This document shows, in pieces, positions 23,007-32,071 of a stretch of 64,000 bases of DNA. The notes under the pieces are model-generated. The model searched no databases and was not told where the DNA came from. It saw only the letters and a list, made by a program, of their open reading frames with translations. A program made the translations under genes and the position numbers. The stretch covers positions 119,070-183,069 of the forward strand of contig JAPDKB010000007.1 of NCBI GenBank assembly GCA_029258795.1, given 5' to 3'. The first letter of the stretch is position 1; each line of letters opens with the position of its first letter. The DNA comes from an archaeon. Its GTDB lineage: Archaea > EX4484-52 > WAPT01.

Positions 23007-25463
23007 ATGGTTGAGATGCCGAAGAGGTATGATCCTCACGAAGCGGAGAAAAAATGGATGGAGTACTGGGAAAAGGAAGGCATCTTCAGGTTTGACCCAA
23101 AGGTAAAGGAGAGAGATAAGATCTTTGCGATAGATACACCACCGCCGACCGTTTCCGGCAGCATCCACATGGGTCATGCTTTCGGGTTTTCTCAGGCGGA
23201 CTTTATCGCGAGATACAAGAAGATGCGAGGCTACAATTTGTTCTATCCGTTTGGCTATGATGATAATGGGCTTGCCACAGAGCTCTTCGTGAGGAAGGTT
23301 AAGGGCATCCTTCCGAGAGATATGAGCAGGGAAGAGTACGTAAAGATGGTGCTTGAAGTTACGGAGGAAGCGGAGAAGGAGTTCGAGAAGCTGTTCAGAA
23401 GGATGGCGATGGCATTTGACTGGACTCTGGTTTACAGAACCATCTCGCCTGAGGTAACAAGGATGAGTCAGCTGAGCTTCATAGAGCTTTACGAAATGGG
23501 CAGAGCGTACAGAAAGGAAGACGTGACCATCTGGTGCCCCTCCTGCGAGACGGCCATAGCTCAGGTTGAGATGGAGGATAAGAAAGAGAGGGCAAAGCTC
23601 TACTACATTCAGTTCGATGTGGAGGGTGGTGAGAAGATAACGATAGCCACAACAAGACCTGAGCTCATGCCCGCCTGTGTAGCTATCTACGTCCATCCTG
23701 AGGATGAAAGGTACAAACATCTGGTTGGTAAGGAAGCCAAGCTACCGATCTTTGGAAGGGAAGTGCCGATCATGGCAAATGAGGATGTGGACATGGAGTA
23801 CGGCACGGGAGTTGTTTACCACTGCACATTCGGAGATTATGCTGATATAGAGTGGGCCAGAGCGTTTAACACCGACATAATCATAGTCATAGATGAGCAG
23901 GGCAGGATGAATGAAAAAGCGGGCAAGTATGCTGGCCTCACGATCAGGGAAGCGAGGGAAAAGATAATCGAGGATCTGAAAGCAGAAGGGCGGGTGGTGA
24001 AGGAGGAAGATGTTGAGCATGTTGTTAACGTGCATGAAAGGTGCGGCACGCCCATAGAATTCCGCGTTACAAAGCAGTGGTTCATAAAGTATCTGGACTT
24101 AAAGGACAAGTGGCTTGAGCTGGGAAGGGAGCTGAAGTGGTATCCTGAGCATATGCGCACGAGGTATGAGAACTGGGTTAAAGGTTTGAAGTGGGACTGG
24201 TGCATCTCCAGGCAGCGTAAATTCGGTGTGCCTTTCCCTGTCTGGTACTGCAAGAAGTGTGGAGAAATAATTGTGGCAAAGAGGGAGCAGCTTCCTGTTG
24301 ATCCCTTCAGGGACAAGCCGCTGGAGCCGTGTCCCAAGTGCGGGAGCACCGAGTTCGAGCCGGAGCGGGATGTGATGGACACGTGGGCAACATCATCCAT
24401 CACCCCCCTCATAAACGCTAAATGGGAGGGTGATGGTAAAGGCGAGCTGATGGATGCCATCTATCCCATGGATCTCAGACCTCAGGGGCACGACATCATT
24501 TCCTTCTGGCTGTTCAACACCATCGTGAAATGCTACCTGCACACGGGCAAGCTGCCGTGGAAGGTTACCATGATAAACGGTCATGCTTTAGATCCGCACG
24601 GAAGGAAGATGAGCAAGAGCAAGGGCAACGTCATAGACCCGCGGGACATAATGGACAGGTACTGTGCTGATGCTCTGCGTTACTGGGCTGCCGGAACAAA
24701 GCTTGGAGATGATCTGCCATTCCAGGAGAAGGATGTGCAGACCGGCATGCAGCTGATAAACAAGCTGTGGAACGCTTCGCGCTTCGTGCTGAAGCAGCTG
24801 GAAGGATACGAGCCGGAAAAGCTGGAAAGTGTGGTAAGGGCTGAGGATGCATGGCTACTTGCAAAACTTCATGATGTGATAACTCAAGTTACGGATCTGT
24901 TCGAGAACTATGAATACGCAAAAGCGAGAAAGCTTGTGGAGCAGTTCTTCTGGCATGATTTCTGCGACAACTATCTGGAGATGGTGAAGCAGAGGCTGTA
25001 CAACAGGGATGAGTACGATGAAGCCACCATCAGGAGCGCGCAGTACTGCCTGTACCACGGTTTGCTTGCCGTGCTCAAGATGCTTGCTCCGATCATGCCC
25101 TACATAACTGAAGAGATTTACTCCTATTACTTCAGGGAGAGGGAGGGTATGAAGAGCATCCATGCTTCAAGCTGGCCTGAAGCTGAGGACTGGTGGAAGG
25201 ATGAAAAGGCCGCAACTAGGGGAGATGTGATCGTGGAGCTTCTCTCAGCCATAAGGCAGTTCAAGAACCAGAACCGCATGCCTTTGAACGCTGAGATCTC
25301 GCGCCTGATAATTCCCGCTGAGCTAAAGGACGTGTGCGAAGAATTTGAAGCATGCATAAAGGAGACCGCAAAAGTTAAAGGAATAGAGTACGGTGATGTG
25401 GAGGAGGGCTCAGCCACCTTCACAGCCGGTGAGAAAACCTACAGCATAGTTATCGAGGTTTAG
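23007..25463 (+). CDS. valS: Valyl-tRNA synthetase
   Basis: Class I synthetase charging tRNA-Val. The 818-aa product shows the HIGH equivalent HMGHAFGF near residue 52, the editing domain with TIATTRPELMPACVA, zinc ribbons CPSCETAIAQVE and CKKCGEIIVA...CPKCGS, a DVMDTWATSS segment, KMSKSKGNVIDP near residue 535 and the anticodon-binding helices. It lacks the bacterial C-terminal tRNA-binding coiled coil, as usual in archaea. Two starts (23007 and 23016) are possible; GTGGTG precedes the first. A TATA box ACATATAAATTT (near 22928-22939) leaves a leader of about 50 nt preceded by a small ACACA/TGTGT inverted repeat at 22947-22962. Confidence 0.97.
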   Translation: MVEMPKRYDPHEAEKKWMEYWEKEGIFRFDPKVKERDKIFAIDTPPPTVSGSIHMGHAFGFSQADFIARYKKMRGYNLFYPFGYDDNGLATELFVRKVKGILPRDMSREEYVKMVLEVTEEAEKEFEKLFRRMAMAFDWTLVYRTISPEVTRMSQLSFIELYEMGRAYRKEDVTIWCPSCETAIAQVEMEDKKERAKLYYIQFDVEGGEKITIATTRPELMPACVAIYVHPEDERYKHLVGKEAKLPIFGREVPIMANEDVDMEYGTGVVYHCTFGDYADIEWARAFNTDIIIVIDEQGRMNEKAGKYAGLTIREAREKIIEDLKAEGRVVKEEDVEHVVNVHERCGTPIEFRVTKQWFIKYLDLKDKWLELGRELKWYPEHMRTRYENWVKGLKWDWCISRQRKFGVPFPVWYCKKCGEIIVAKREQLPVDPFRDKPLEPCPKCGSTEFEPERDVMDTWATSSITPLINAKWEGDGKGELMDAIYPMDLRPQGHDIISFWLFNTIVKCYLHTGKLPWKVTMINGHALDPHGRKMSKSKGNVIDPRDIMDRYCADALRYWAAGTKLGDDLPFQEKDVQTGMQLINKLWNASRFVLKQLEGYEPEKLESVVRAEDAWLLAKLHDVITQVTDLFENYEYAKARKLVEQFFWHDFCDNYLEMVKQRLYNRDEYDEATIRSAQYCLYHGLLAVLKMLAPIMPYITEEIYSYYFREREGMKSIHASSWPEAEDWWKDEKAATRGDVIVELLSAIRQFKNQNRMPLNAEISRLIIPAELKDVCEEFEACIKETAKVKGIEYGDVEEGSATFTAGEKTYSIVIEV

Positions 25464-25503
25464 ATGAGCTGACTTCTCGGAGGTGGTAGTATTTAGCGAG
25501 GTT

Positions 25504-26703
25504 ATGAGCAGAAAGGAGCTGAAGAAACTGCTGGACGAGCTCAGCAAGATAAGGGGGAGAGGCACGCAACTCGTTTCCGTCTACATTCCTGCTGGCTACA
25601 ACATAAACGAAATAGCGAACATGATAAGCTCGGAGATAAGCACCGCCGAAAACATCAAATCCAAGACCACAAGAAAGAACGTCATCGCTGCTCTTGAAAA
25701 AATCGCGCAACGTCTCAAATACTACCAGAAGACTCCAGAGACGGGGCTTGTCATTTTTTGCGGGAACGTTGCGGAGAGAGAAGGCGAGACTGATCTGAGG
25801 ATCTGGGAGATAGTGCCTCCTGAGCCGTTGAAAGTGCGAATTTACAGGTGTGACCAGACGTTTGTCATTGACCCTCTCAAGCACATGGTGAGGGAAAAGG
25901 AGGTTTATGGTCTCGTGACGGTTGATAAAAGTGAAGCGGCTGTTGGTTTCCTGAGGGGGAGCCACATACAGGTTTACAAAAAGCTTGACTCCCTCGTGCC
26001 GCCAAAAACGAAAGCAGGCGGGCAATCAGCGCAGCGTTTTGAGCGTGTCAGGGAAGGACTGCTGCTCTCCTTTCTGAAGGAGGTTGCGGAGGTTGCTGCT
26101 TCCGCTTTCAGAAACGAGGAGGATCTGAAAGGAATACTCGTTGGCGGGCCGGGCCCGATCAAGGAAAAGTTCGTGAATGAGATACTTCCGCAGGATCTTA
26201 AGGATAAGGTGATAGCGATAAAGGATACCAGCTATTCTGGCACGGAAGCGCTGGAGGAGCTGGTGGAAAGGGCTGAAGACGAGCTTAAGGATGCGAAGGT
26301 CTCCAAGGAGAAAGCTGTGCTGAAAAGGTTCTTCCTGCAGCTTGCGAAGGATACCGGGCTAGCTGTATACGGCCTGCAGGAAACGATGAACGCGCTGCAG
26401 CTTGGAGCGCTGGAAGTGCTGATAGTGAGTGAAGATGCTCCTTATCGGGCTGTGAAGATAAGATGTCCTTCGTGTGGGTTCGAGGAGGAGAAGATAGTAA
26501 GGAAGGATGAAAAGCTTCCAGAGATGTGCGAGAAGTGCGGCACAACGCTTGAAATTGAGGAGATCATGCTGGAGGACTATTTTGAAAAGCTGGCCAGAGA
26601 ATGGAGCACGGAAGTGGTGGTTGTTTCCTCATCAACTCAGGAGGGTGCGCAATTTCTGAGCTTGGGCGGAGTTGGAGGCATCCTGAGGTACAGGTTGGAG
26701 TGA
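25504..26703 (+). CDS. prf1: Peptide chain release factor aRF1
   Basis: Decodes all three stop codons and triggers peptide release. Residue runs show the N-domain NIKS loop (AENIKSKTTRKNV), the M-domain GGQ tripeptide in AGGQSAQRFERVREG, and the C-domain with a zinc-like CPSCGFEEEK...MCEKCGT insertion near residue 325. The track ORF starts at GTG 25483, but that codon overlaps the Shine-Dalgarno-like GGAGGTGG; ATG 25504 (MSRKELKKLLDEL) is more likely. Only about 40 bp separates it from valS, so cotranscription is likely. Confidence 0.95.
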   Translation: MSRKELKKLLDELSKIRGRGTQLVSVYIPAGYNINEIANMISSEISTAENIKSKTTRKNVIAALEKIAQRLKYYQKTPETGLVIFCGNVAEREGETDLRIWEIVPPEPLKVRIYRCDQTFVIDPLKHMVREKEVYGLVTVDKSEAAVGFLRGSHIQVYKKLDSLVPPKTKAGGQSAQRFERVREGLLLSFLKEVAEVAASAFRNEEDLKGILVGGPGPIKEKFVNEILPQDLKDKVIAIKDTSYSGTEALEELVERAEDELKDAKVSKEKAVLKRFFLQLAKDTGLAVYGLQETMNALQLGALEVLIVSEDAPYRAVKIRCPSCGFEEEKIVRKDEKLPEMCEKCGTTLEIEEIMLEDYFEKLAREWSTEVVVVSSSTQEGAQFLSLGGVGGILRYRLE

Positions 26704-26767
26704 TCAGGTAGGGTTGATTCTGCCAACAGGAAAAAATTTAAATATTCCAAAAAATATCCTACCAAAC

Positions 26768-27991
26768 ATGGAGTATTATCCAAGAATAGTAGAGCAAAAA
26801 CTGGAGAAGTGGCTGGGTAGAAGGGAAATCATAATTTTAAAAGGGCCCAGACAGGCCGGGAAAACGACACTGCTTTTGCATTTAAAAGAAAGATTGGGCG
26901 GTAATTATTTCACTCTGGAGGATCCCGAGGTGCTGAGATCATTTGAGGAACATCCTAAAGAATTCGTGAGGAGGTTCAAAGGCAACATCTTTCTGGATGA
27001 AGTTCAGTATGCGAGAAATGCTGGAAGGATTTTGAAATTGATTTATGATCTGTTCCCGGACATCAAGCTTTTTGTGAGTGGTTCTGGCTCGTTCGATATC
27101 AAAGTTCCTGTAATGAAATACTTGGTGGGGAGGGCGATCACCTTTGAGCTATTCCCGCTCACCTTTGAAGAATTCGTACTGTGGAAAGCGCGAGACCTTC
27201 ATGACTTTCATAAAGAATTTAGAGCAGCGCTGATGAGATTCATGGACGGAGAGGAGTATGATGTCGAGCCCGCGTTTGATGATGAGTTTCAAAAACTTTT
27301 GGAGGAGTACATAATTTACGGTGGGTATCCCGCGGTGGTTAAGGAGGAAGATGCGGAAATCAAGGTACAGCTGCTCAAATCCTTAATGCAAGCGTATCTT
27401 GAAAAAGACGTATTTTTCTTTTTCGATATTCGACACCTTGAAAAGTTCAGAGATGTCATGAATTTTTTATCCTTCAACACCGGAAACCTGCTCGAGCCCA
27501 ATACTGTGGCAAGCTCGCTTTCTCTGGATATAAGGACGTTATGGCACTACATCACCGTCCTTGAGAACACGTACATAATCAAGCTTGTGAGGCCGTTTTT
27601 CAGGAATGTCTCCACAGAGCTCCGAAAAAGAAGAAAGGTATATTTCCACGACACCGGCTTGAGGAACGCGATACTGTCGAACTTCACCCCTCTTCAGACG
27701 AGAACAGATAAGGGCAAACTACTTGAGAACCACATATTCATACAGCTACGAGAGATGGGTGAGTTGAGGTACTGGAGAACGAAAGGTAAAGCGGAGGTGG
27801 ATTTCGTTTTGATGAGAAACGGTAAAATCGTACCGATTGAAGTCAAATCATTCGGTAAGGTTAAGAGGGGTTTCCTCAGCTTCTTGAAGACCTACAGACC
27901 GGAGAGAGCAATCGTATTTTCAGAAAGGGAGTACGGAACGAAAAAAGTGGATAAAACGGAGGTGCTGTTCATACCACACTGGATGATCTGA
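26768..27991 (+). CDS. AAA ATPase with C-terminal DUF4143 domain
   Basis: A 407-aa protein: an ATPase module with Walker A KGPRQAGKTTLL near residue 25 and Walker B IFLDEVQYARNAG near residue 75. This is followed by a sensor region (LFVSGSGSFD) and the DUF4143 domain with its nuclease-like end FIQLREMGELRYWRTKGKAEVDFVLMRNGKIVPIEVKSFGK (D...E-x-K pattern of PD-(D/E)xK folds). This family is widespread and mobile in archaea, with no settled function. A TATA box AAAATTTAAATATT near 26735-26746 is about 28 nt before ATG 26768, so the upstream TTG start in the track is rejected. It stands alone after prf1. Confidence 0.85.
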   Translation: MEYYPRIVEQKLEKWLGRREIIILKGPRQAGKTTLLLHLKERLGGNYFTLEDPEVLRSFEEHPKEFVRRFKGNIFLDEVQYARNAGRILKLIYDLFPDIKLFVSGSGSFDIKVPVMKYLVGRAITFELFPLTFEEFVLWKARDLHDFHKEFRAALMRFMDGEEYDVEPAFDDEFQKLLEEYIIYGGYPAVVKEEDAEIKVQLLKSLMQAYLEKDVFFFFDIRHLEKFRDVMNFLSFNTGNLLEPNTVASSLSLDIRTLWHYITVLENTYIIKLVRPFFRNVSTELRKRRKVYFHDTGLRNAILSNFTPLQTRTDKGKLLENHIFIQLREMGELRYWRTKGKAEVDFVLMRNGKIVPIEVKSFGKVKRGFLSFLKTYRPERAIVFSEREYGTKKVDKTEVLFIPHWMI

Positions 27992-27996
27992 TAAAG

Positions 27997-28515
27997 TCAC
28001 TTCTTTTCCGCACCCTTCGTTTTCTTCCTTGCGGTACGAGTACTACGCCCTGTGCTGAACGGCTCCTTGCCGAGGTCTATGACATAATCGGCAGCGTGCT
28101 GCAGAGCTTTTGAAAACGCTGGTTCCCTCCCGATTATTATCACTTCCTTCCCATGTTCTTTTGCTTTGTGCACCAGCGGCAGGAAGTCGGCATCTCTGGT
28201 TGCTATTGCCACAATATCTATATCCTTTCTGTGCACCGCTTCCATGCACTCAACCGCCATGTAAACATCGACATCCGCGGTTTCATCCTTCATCTTGCTC
28301 ATGCCGATGACCGGCTCGAATCCTTCATTGGCTACAGCTTCTATCAACTTTTCCGGAGCATATTGGTTTAGAAAGGCCTTCGCTATCACCACCTTTCCGT
28401 ACTTCTCCAGCTCGTTCTTAAGTTTCTGCAAATTCACCTTGAACTCCTTGCGGAGAATGTTCGGCCCATCGATAAAGACGGCTATGCGTTTTCTCCTTCT
28501 GAATAACGGACTCAT
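27997..28515 (-). CDS. NYN-domain (PIN-like) protein
   Basis: A PIN-fold nuclease-like protein of the NYN/LabA group (TIGR00288-like). Conserved acidic positions are visible: AVFIDGPNILRKEF near residue 12, ETADVDVYMAVECMEA near residue 83 and AIATRDADFLPLVHKAKEHGKEVIIIG near residue 107. The C-terminus is basic (RSTRTARKKTKGAEKK), suggesting nucleic-acid contact. ATG 28515 (MSPLFRRRK) follows GGGTGA; the track start at 28524 is an alternative. It lies 26-35 bp downstream of the M28 peptidase gene on the same strand and may share its transcript, although a TATA-like stretch near 28545-28556 could serve it alone. Confidence 0.85.
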   Translation of the reverse strand: MSPLFRRRKRIAVFIDGPNILRKEFKVNLQKLKNELEKYGKVVIAKAFLNQYAPEKLIEAVANEGFEPVIGMSKMKDETADVDVYMAVECMEAVHRKDIDIVAIATRDADFLPLVHKAKEHGKEVIIIGREPAFSKALQHAADYVIDLGKEPFSTGRSTRTARKKTKGAEKK

Positions 28516-28549
28516 AAAATTCACCCGGAGAATGGTAAGGATGGAATCT

Positions 28550-29485
28550 TTATATTAGTATGGTGCTCACCGCTCGCATGCACTCTTCAAGATTCGTTAC
28601 CGCTTTCGGCGTGTCAGCTCGCGAGTGATACACCTCCATCACCTGCCTGAAAGAGCCGAAGATTCCGGTGGCTTTGTTGAGGAAAGAATTGTCTCTCAGC
28701 CATAGCGCATCCCTGATCATCTCTCTGTCTCTTGTTATTTCCACTCCGCCCCTCCCGATGCAATCCACAACCACGATGCTTTTTGCTTGTTCCATCACAT
28801 CTCTGAACTCCCTCTCAAGAGCTCTGTAGCCGTAGCACCAGTAAATCTTTTCATGGCTCACCTCCTCTGACCCGGCAAGCAGGATCAAGCTGTCCTTCAG
28901 ATTTGCGTGCTTGGCCATGTGGATCAGTAATGCTGCTGCCAGTCCGTTATCAATGGCACCACCCCACCATGAATCGTAGTGTGCCACGATGATCTTCTCC
29001 GGATTTTCCGTGTTGCCCACCATGATGTTCTCCTGCCTGTACGCTTTCCAGCTGAGCTTTATGCTGCCCTCCACATCTTTTGCTTTCAGGATGGTGTGCG
29101 CATCCCTCCATCTTATGGCAAGGGCTGGAGCGCTGTAAAAGGTGAATTTGGATACATCCCTGCAGTACGGGTTGTAGTTGAAGTTCGGTTTTCTGTAGTT
29201 GGTGGAGTAGCTGTGCTTGAGAGCGTTCACCACCCGTTTTTCCCTTATCCTGCCCGAAACCAAGCTTGAGGGAAGGCAGGGCAGCTGTTTTCCATCAACC
29301 CACAGCTCATAGCGAGTGAAAACCGGATACCTGACTCTGTACCGCTGCACCTCAAAGCCCACATTTTGTTTCCTCAGCTTCTCCTTTATGAGCTCCGCCG
29401 CTTTTTGCTCGTTCTCCCAGAGGCGAGGAGCAAGCTTGCAAAGCTCCTCCAGAGTTCTCATCACCTCAGCTTTTTCAATCCTCAT
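28550..29485 (-). CDS. M28-family metallopeptidase
   Basis: A 311-aa protein with the M28 aminopeptidase ligand set: IIVAHYDSWWGGAIDNGLAAALL (His and bridging Asp) near residue 168, LLAGSEEVSHE (catalytic and ligand Glu), IVVVDCIGRGG (Asp) and the final VYHSRADTP (His) near residue 287. All five metal ligands look present, so a dizinc aminopeptidase or carboxypeptidase activity is expected. There is no signal peptide, hence cytoplasmic. Its first 11 bases overlap the end of the upstream unknown gene, so the two are translationally coupled. Confidence 0.88.
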   Translation of the reverse strand: MRIEKAEVMRTLEELCKLAPRLWENEQKAAELIKEKLRKQNVGFEVQRYRVRYPVFTRYELWVDGKQLPCLPSSLVSGRIREKRVVNALKHSYSTNYRKPNFNYNPYCRDVSKFTFYSAPALAIRWRDAHTILKAKDVEGSIKLSWKAYRQENIMVGNTENPEKIIVAHYDSWWGGAIDNGLAAALLIHMAKHANLKDSLILLAGSEEVSHEKIYWCYGYRALEREFRDVMEQAKSIVVVDCIGRGGVEITRDREMIRDALWLRDNSFLNKATGIFGSFRQVMEVYHSRADTPKAVTNLEECMRAVSTILI

Positions 29486-30719
29486 TTCTTCTCACCCCCT
29501 CAACCATCCTGCCAGAGAGCTCTCCTGCCATCTTGCTGGCTAAAGTGCTGAGGTCTGTGCTGATCTCGTGCCGTGCCTCTGACCTGTCCGTGCCGTTCAT
29601 TGCCGGCAGATAGACCTGCAGCGCCACCTCAGCTGCATCGCACCCGAGCTTTTTGATGTAGTGCGTTCCTGCTGCAGCGTGCAGGAGGCGCGGGTCAATG
29701 CTGCCATCATATATGGAAAAGTCCGCTATTGGTAGTTTTGGTATTGAAAGCTCGCGCTCCATCACTTTCTGGAGTTTTAACGCTGGATCCGGCTGGAATT
29801 TTCCATCAGGAAGGCCGTTCCTCACAAGGTAAATGGCTTGCGGATTGTAAGACAGCATGCTCAGTATCAGGTAGTTGTAGGACTCGTGTGCTGTGATGTG
29901 CGGGCTCATTTCCTTCAGCTCAGCTGCGCTGATGCTCTCTCCTTTTCTTCTGGCTGGAGATGCCGTTCTTTCCTCAGCGTCGATGATGTAGAGTTCCGCT
30001 CTTCCATCATCTTTTGGAATCCACACTCCCTTGACGTATGGCTTCTTTCCGTCCTCCACATCATCGAGGAGATGTGCTGCTATGCTCCTGTAAACTGGAG
30101 CGATACATCCTTTATGTAGCTTGCTGGATGAGATTTTCCGATGGAGGGAAGGTAGGGTGTCGTTTTGTCCGAGCTCAAGCTCGAAATATTCTTCCAGCAT
30201 CTCTTTCTTTCCTTTGTTCAGATTCAAGCGGTGCGATTCCAGCGTGTGCATGTCCTTCATTGGAGCGACGGTCACCTTGCTCAGCTCTGCCATGCTGCCA
30301 TTCTTGCTCTCATTCACCATCAGCACCTCGGCATAACATCTCTTCTCAAGATTTTTGCTGTGCATGACGTCAACGGGCAAGGATGGCGCGCTGGTAGTAT
30401 AGCTGGAAGTGATGCCTCCCTTTCCCAAATATTTTCCGATCGCATCAGCCAAGTTCAGCAGCACCTCATGCTCCAGCTTGCGCGTTGGCAGCTGTCTGCC
30501 GAAGAGCAACGTGATGTCGGCGCTGCTATCAACCACACCATGTCTGTACAGCTCATCCTGAATATCGCTGAAAGTCAACGATGTGTTGCAGCACTTGTTT
30601 AGCCATGAATCCACCACCCTTTTAATTTCATAACTGCTGAACTTTTTCTTCTGCACGGCTTTTTCCATCTCTTTGAGGTTTGTGATGTACCTCACTGCAC
30701 TTTCACCTCCCAATTCCAT
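29475..30719 (-). CDS. Unknown 414-aa protein coupled to M28 peptidase
   Basis: Family not recognised. The product is soluble, with no signal or membrane span. Segments include EIKRVVDSWLNKCCN, LEHEVLLNLADAIGKYLG, AELYIIDAEERTASPARRKGES and LPIADFSIYDGSIDPRLLHAAAGTHYIKKLG. The track ORF reaches a TTG at 30791. ATG 30719 follows AAAAAGGAGGTG directly, and a second GGGAGGTGA inside could serve a GTG 24 nt further in, so the start is uncertain. The stop overlaps the M28 gene by 11 bases. That suggests partners of one process, possibly a peptidase and its substrate or regulator, but this is inference. Confidence 0.6.
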   Translation of the reverse strand: MELGGESAVRYITNLKEMEKAVQKKKFSSYEIKRVVDSWLNKCCNTSLTFSDIQDELYRHGVVDSSADITLLFGRQLPTRKLEHEVLLNLADAIGKYLGKGGITSSYTTSAPSLPVDVMHSKNLEKRCYAEVLMVNESKNGSMAELSKVTVAPMKDMHTLESHRLNLNKGKKEMLEEYFELELGQNDTLPSLHRKISSSKLHKGCIAPVYRSIAAHLLDDVEDGKKPYVKGVWIPKDDGRAELYIIDAEERTASPARRKGESISAAELKEMSPHITAHESYNYLILSMLSYNPQAIYLVRNGLPDGKFQPDPALKLQKVMERELSIPKLPIADFSIYDGSIDPRLLHAAAGTHYIKKLGCDAAEVALQVYLPAMNGTDRSEARHEISTDLSTLASKMAGELSGRMVEGVRRNED

Positions 30720-30875
30720 CACCTCCTTTTTTTGGTTTTGTGGAGAAGGATGAGCGAGGAGTTTTTGCAAGAAATTGTCAATATCATGCAAGAACTAATA
30801 TCGATAGATGTGAGTAAGGGCATCAAGTGCTCGGCAGAATCCACCTTCGCTTCACTTCCGCAACACTCCACCCGA

Positions 30876-30939
30876 GGCGAGGGGCTTTGGGGCGGAAAAG
30901 GAAAAACATCATGCAGGGATTATTTCCCCGCCCCTCGCC
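30876..30939 (+). other. GC-rich inverted repeat in noncoding stretch
   Basis: GGCGAGGGGC (30876-30885) and GCCCCTCGCC (30930-30939) are perfect 10-bp inverses. GGGGCGG (30889-30895) can alternatively pair with CCGCCCC (30928-30934). A smaller AAAGAGC/GCTCTTT hairpin follows at 30996-31018. The 560-nt stretch 30720-31279 has no credible gene; the 399-nt track ORF across it lacks a promoter and recognisable sequence. Confidence 0.5.
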
Positions 30940-31035
30940 CCGGAAGCTTTAGCATAAAACCAAAAGCCAAAGCCATAGAAAAAGTCGAATCGATAAAAGA
31001 GCTCCAGCTTTGCTCTTTCAAGCTTCTCGCAAGCA

Positions 31036-31116
31036 GGAGATGCCGCAGTAATACTAGCAATGCTACCATCTCTTTTTGTACGGCACATGTTTGTGCTCAA
31101 CTGGTGCGGCATCTCC
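31036..31116 (+). ncRNA. Candidate structured RNA, three-way junction
   Basis: The outer arms GGAGATGCCGCA (31036-31047) and TGCGGCATCTCC (31105-31116) pair perfectly over 12 bp. Two hairpins lie inside: TAGC-AAT-GCTA (31055-31065) and GCACA-TGTT-TGTGC (31083-31096). The first arm can instead pair with an internal CATCTC (near 31067-31072) that is followed by TTTTTG, a terminator-like alternative. No tRNA, SRP or RNase P signature was seen. The strand is uncertain because the fold is symmetrical in DNA. Confidence 0.45.
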
Positions 31117-31279
31117 CATCACGCGGGTAAGCTATGGTGACAGGGTGAATTGATGTTGCGAGAAGTATATAAATGTTTCGCTGGTGCCAATGCGATATAC
31201 TCCCTGCGAGATTTGGACCCGGAGTTTATTTGAAACTGTCCGAAACCCTTATAAAAATGTATCGCGTGTCTTTCTTCTC

Positions 31280-32041
31280 ATGATAGATGTGCACTGTCAT
31301 CTCGAGCAGAAGGATTACGATAACGATCTGGATGATGTGATAAGAAGGGCAAAAGAAGCTGGTTTGAAAGCCATCATAACGTGTTGCGCAAATCCAGCTG
31401 ATCTCGACAAGAGTGTGGAGATTGTGGAAAGGTATAGAGGTTTCGTGTTTCTCAGCGCTTCCCTCCACCCGATTCACGTGCCGGACTACAGCGATGAGGA
31501 AGCGGAAGCATTCATGAAAAAGCTTGAAAGCCTGAAGGACATACTTGTTGGGATTGGTGAAACGGGACTTGATTATTTCTGGGTGAAGGATGAGAAAGAG
31601 AGAGAAAGGCAGAAAGAAGTGTTCCGGATGCACATAGAGCTTGCAAGAAAGCTGAAGCTCCCGCTTGTTGTGCACAGCAGGGAAAGCCATGATGATGTCG
31701 TGTCCATTCTGGACGAGTACAACTATAATAGAGTGCTGTGGCATTTCTTCGGAGTGAAGGACAGGGTGGAGTGGCTGGTTGAGCACAACTACAGGGCTTC
31801 TTTCAACACCCTGCTGTTCAGGAGCAAGACACACAAGAAGATCGTGAAACGCTTGCCGATCGAGCTCATTTTGCTTGAGACGGATGCGCCATGGCTCGGG
31901 TTTGGAAAGAGGAACGAGCCGTCAGCCATAGTTAGAGTGGCTGAGAGAATAGCCGAAGTGAGGAAAATGAATTTTGAGGAAGTATGGGAGACGTGCGGGA
32001 GGAATGCTGCGGAGTTTTTCGGGTTGAAAATCAAGATTTGA
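31280..32041 (+). CDS. tatD: TatD-family metal-dependent hydrolase
   Basis: Amidohydrolase-fold DNase/hydrolase of the TatD group. The start MIDVHCHLEQKDYD carries the HxH metal site, then VGIGETGLDYFW (Glu), PLVVHSRESHDD (His), RVLWHFFG (His) and LETDAPWLGF (Asp) complete the set. The 253-aa length is normal. The track ORF has 32 extra N-terminal residues, but a TATA box TTATAAAAA near 31249-31257 is about 28 nt before ATG 31280, which also begins the conserved domain. A second TATA-like GTATATAAATG near 31164-31174 lies further upstream. Confidence 0.92.
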   Translation: MIDVHCHLEQKDYDNDLDDVIRRAKEAGLKAIITCCANPADLDKSVEIVERYRGFVFLSASLHPIHVPDYSDEEAEAFMKKLESLKDILVGIGETGLDYFWVKDEKERERQKEVFRMHIELARKLKLPLVVHSRESHDDVVSILDEYNYNRVLWHFFGVKDRVEWLVEHNYRASFNTLLFRSKTHKKIVKRLPIELILLETDAPWLGFGKRNEPSAIVRVAERIAEVRKMNFEEVWETCGRNAAEFFGLKIKI

Positions 32042-32071
32042 GATGGCTGGCTTGTGAGGAAACTTTTTCTG

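Noticed and set aside
30732-31130. Plus-strand ORF of 132 codons across the structured region.
   Set aside because: It runs antisense over the start of the 414-aa gene, has no TATA box and translates to low-quality sequence through the inverted repeats.
31189-31230. On the minus strand, CCGGGTCCAAATCTCGC looks like a tRNA T-arm with an acceptor-like AGGGAGT after it, suggesting a tRNA fragment left by integration.
   Set aside because: The T-loop lacks TTC, the stem has a mismatch and a G-U pair, and there is no matching 5' acceptor arm or anticodon arm upstream. Chance is more likely.
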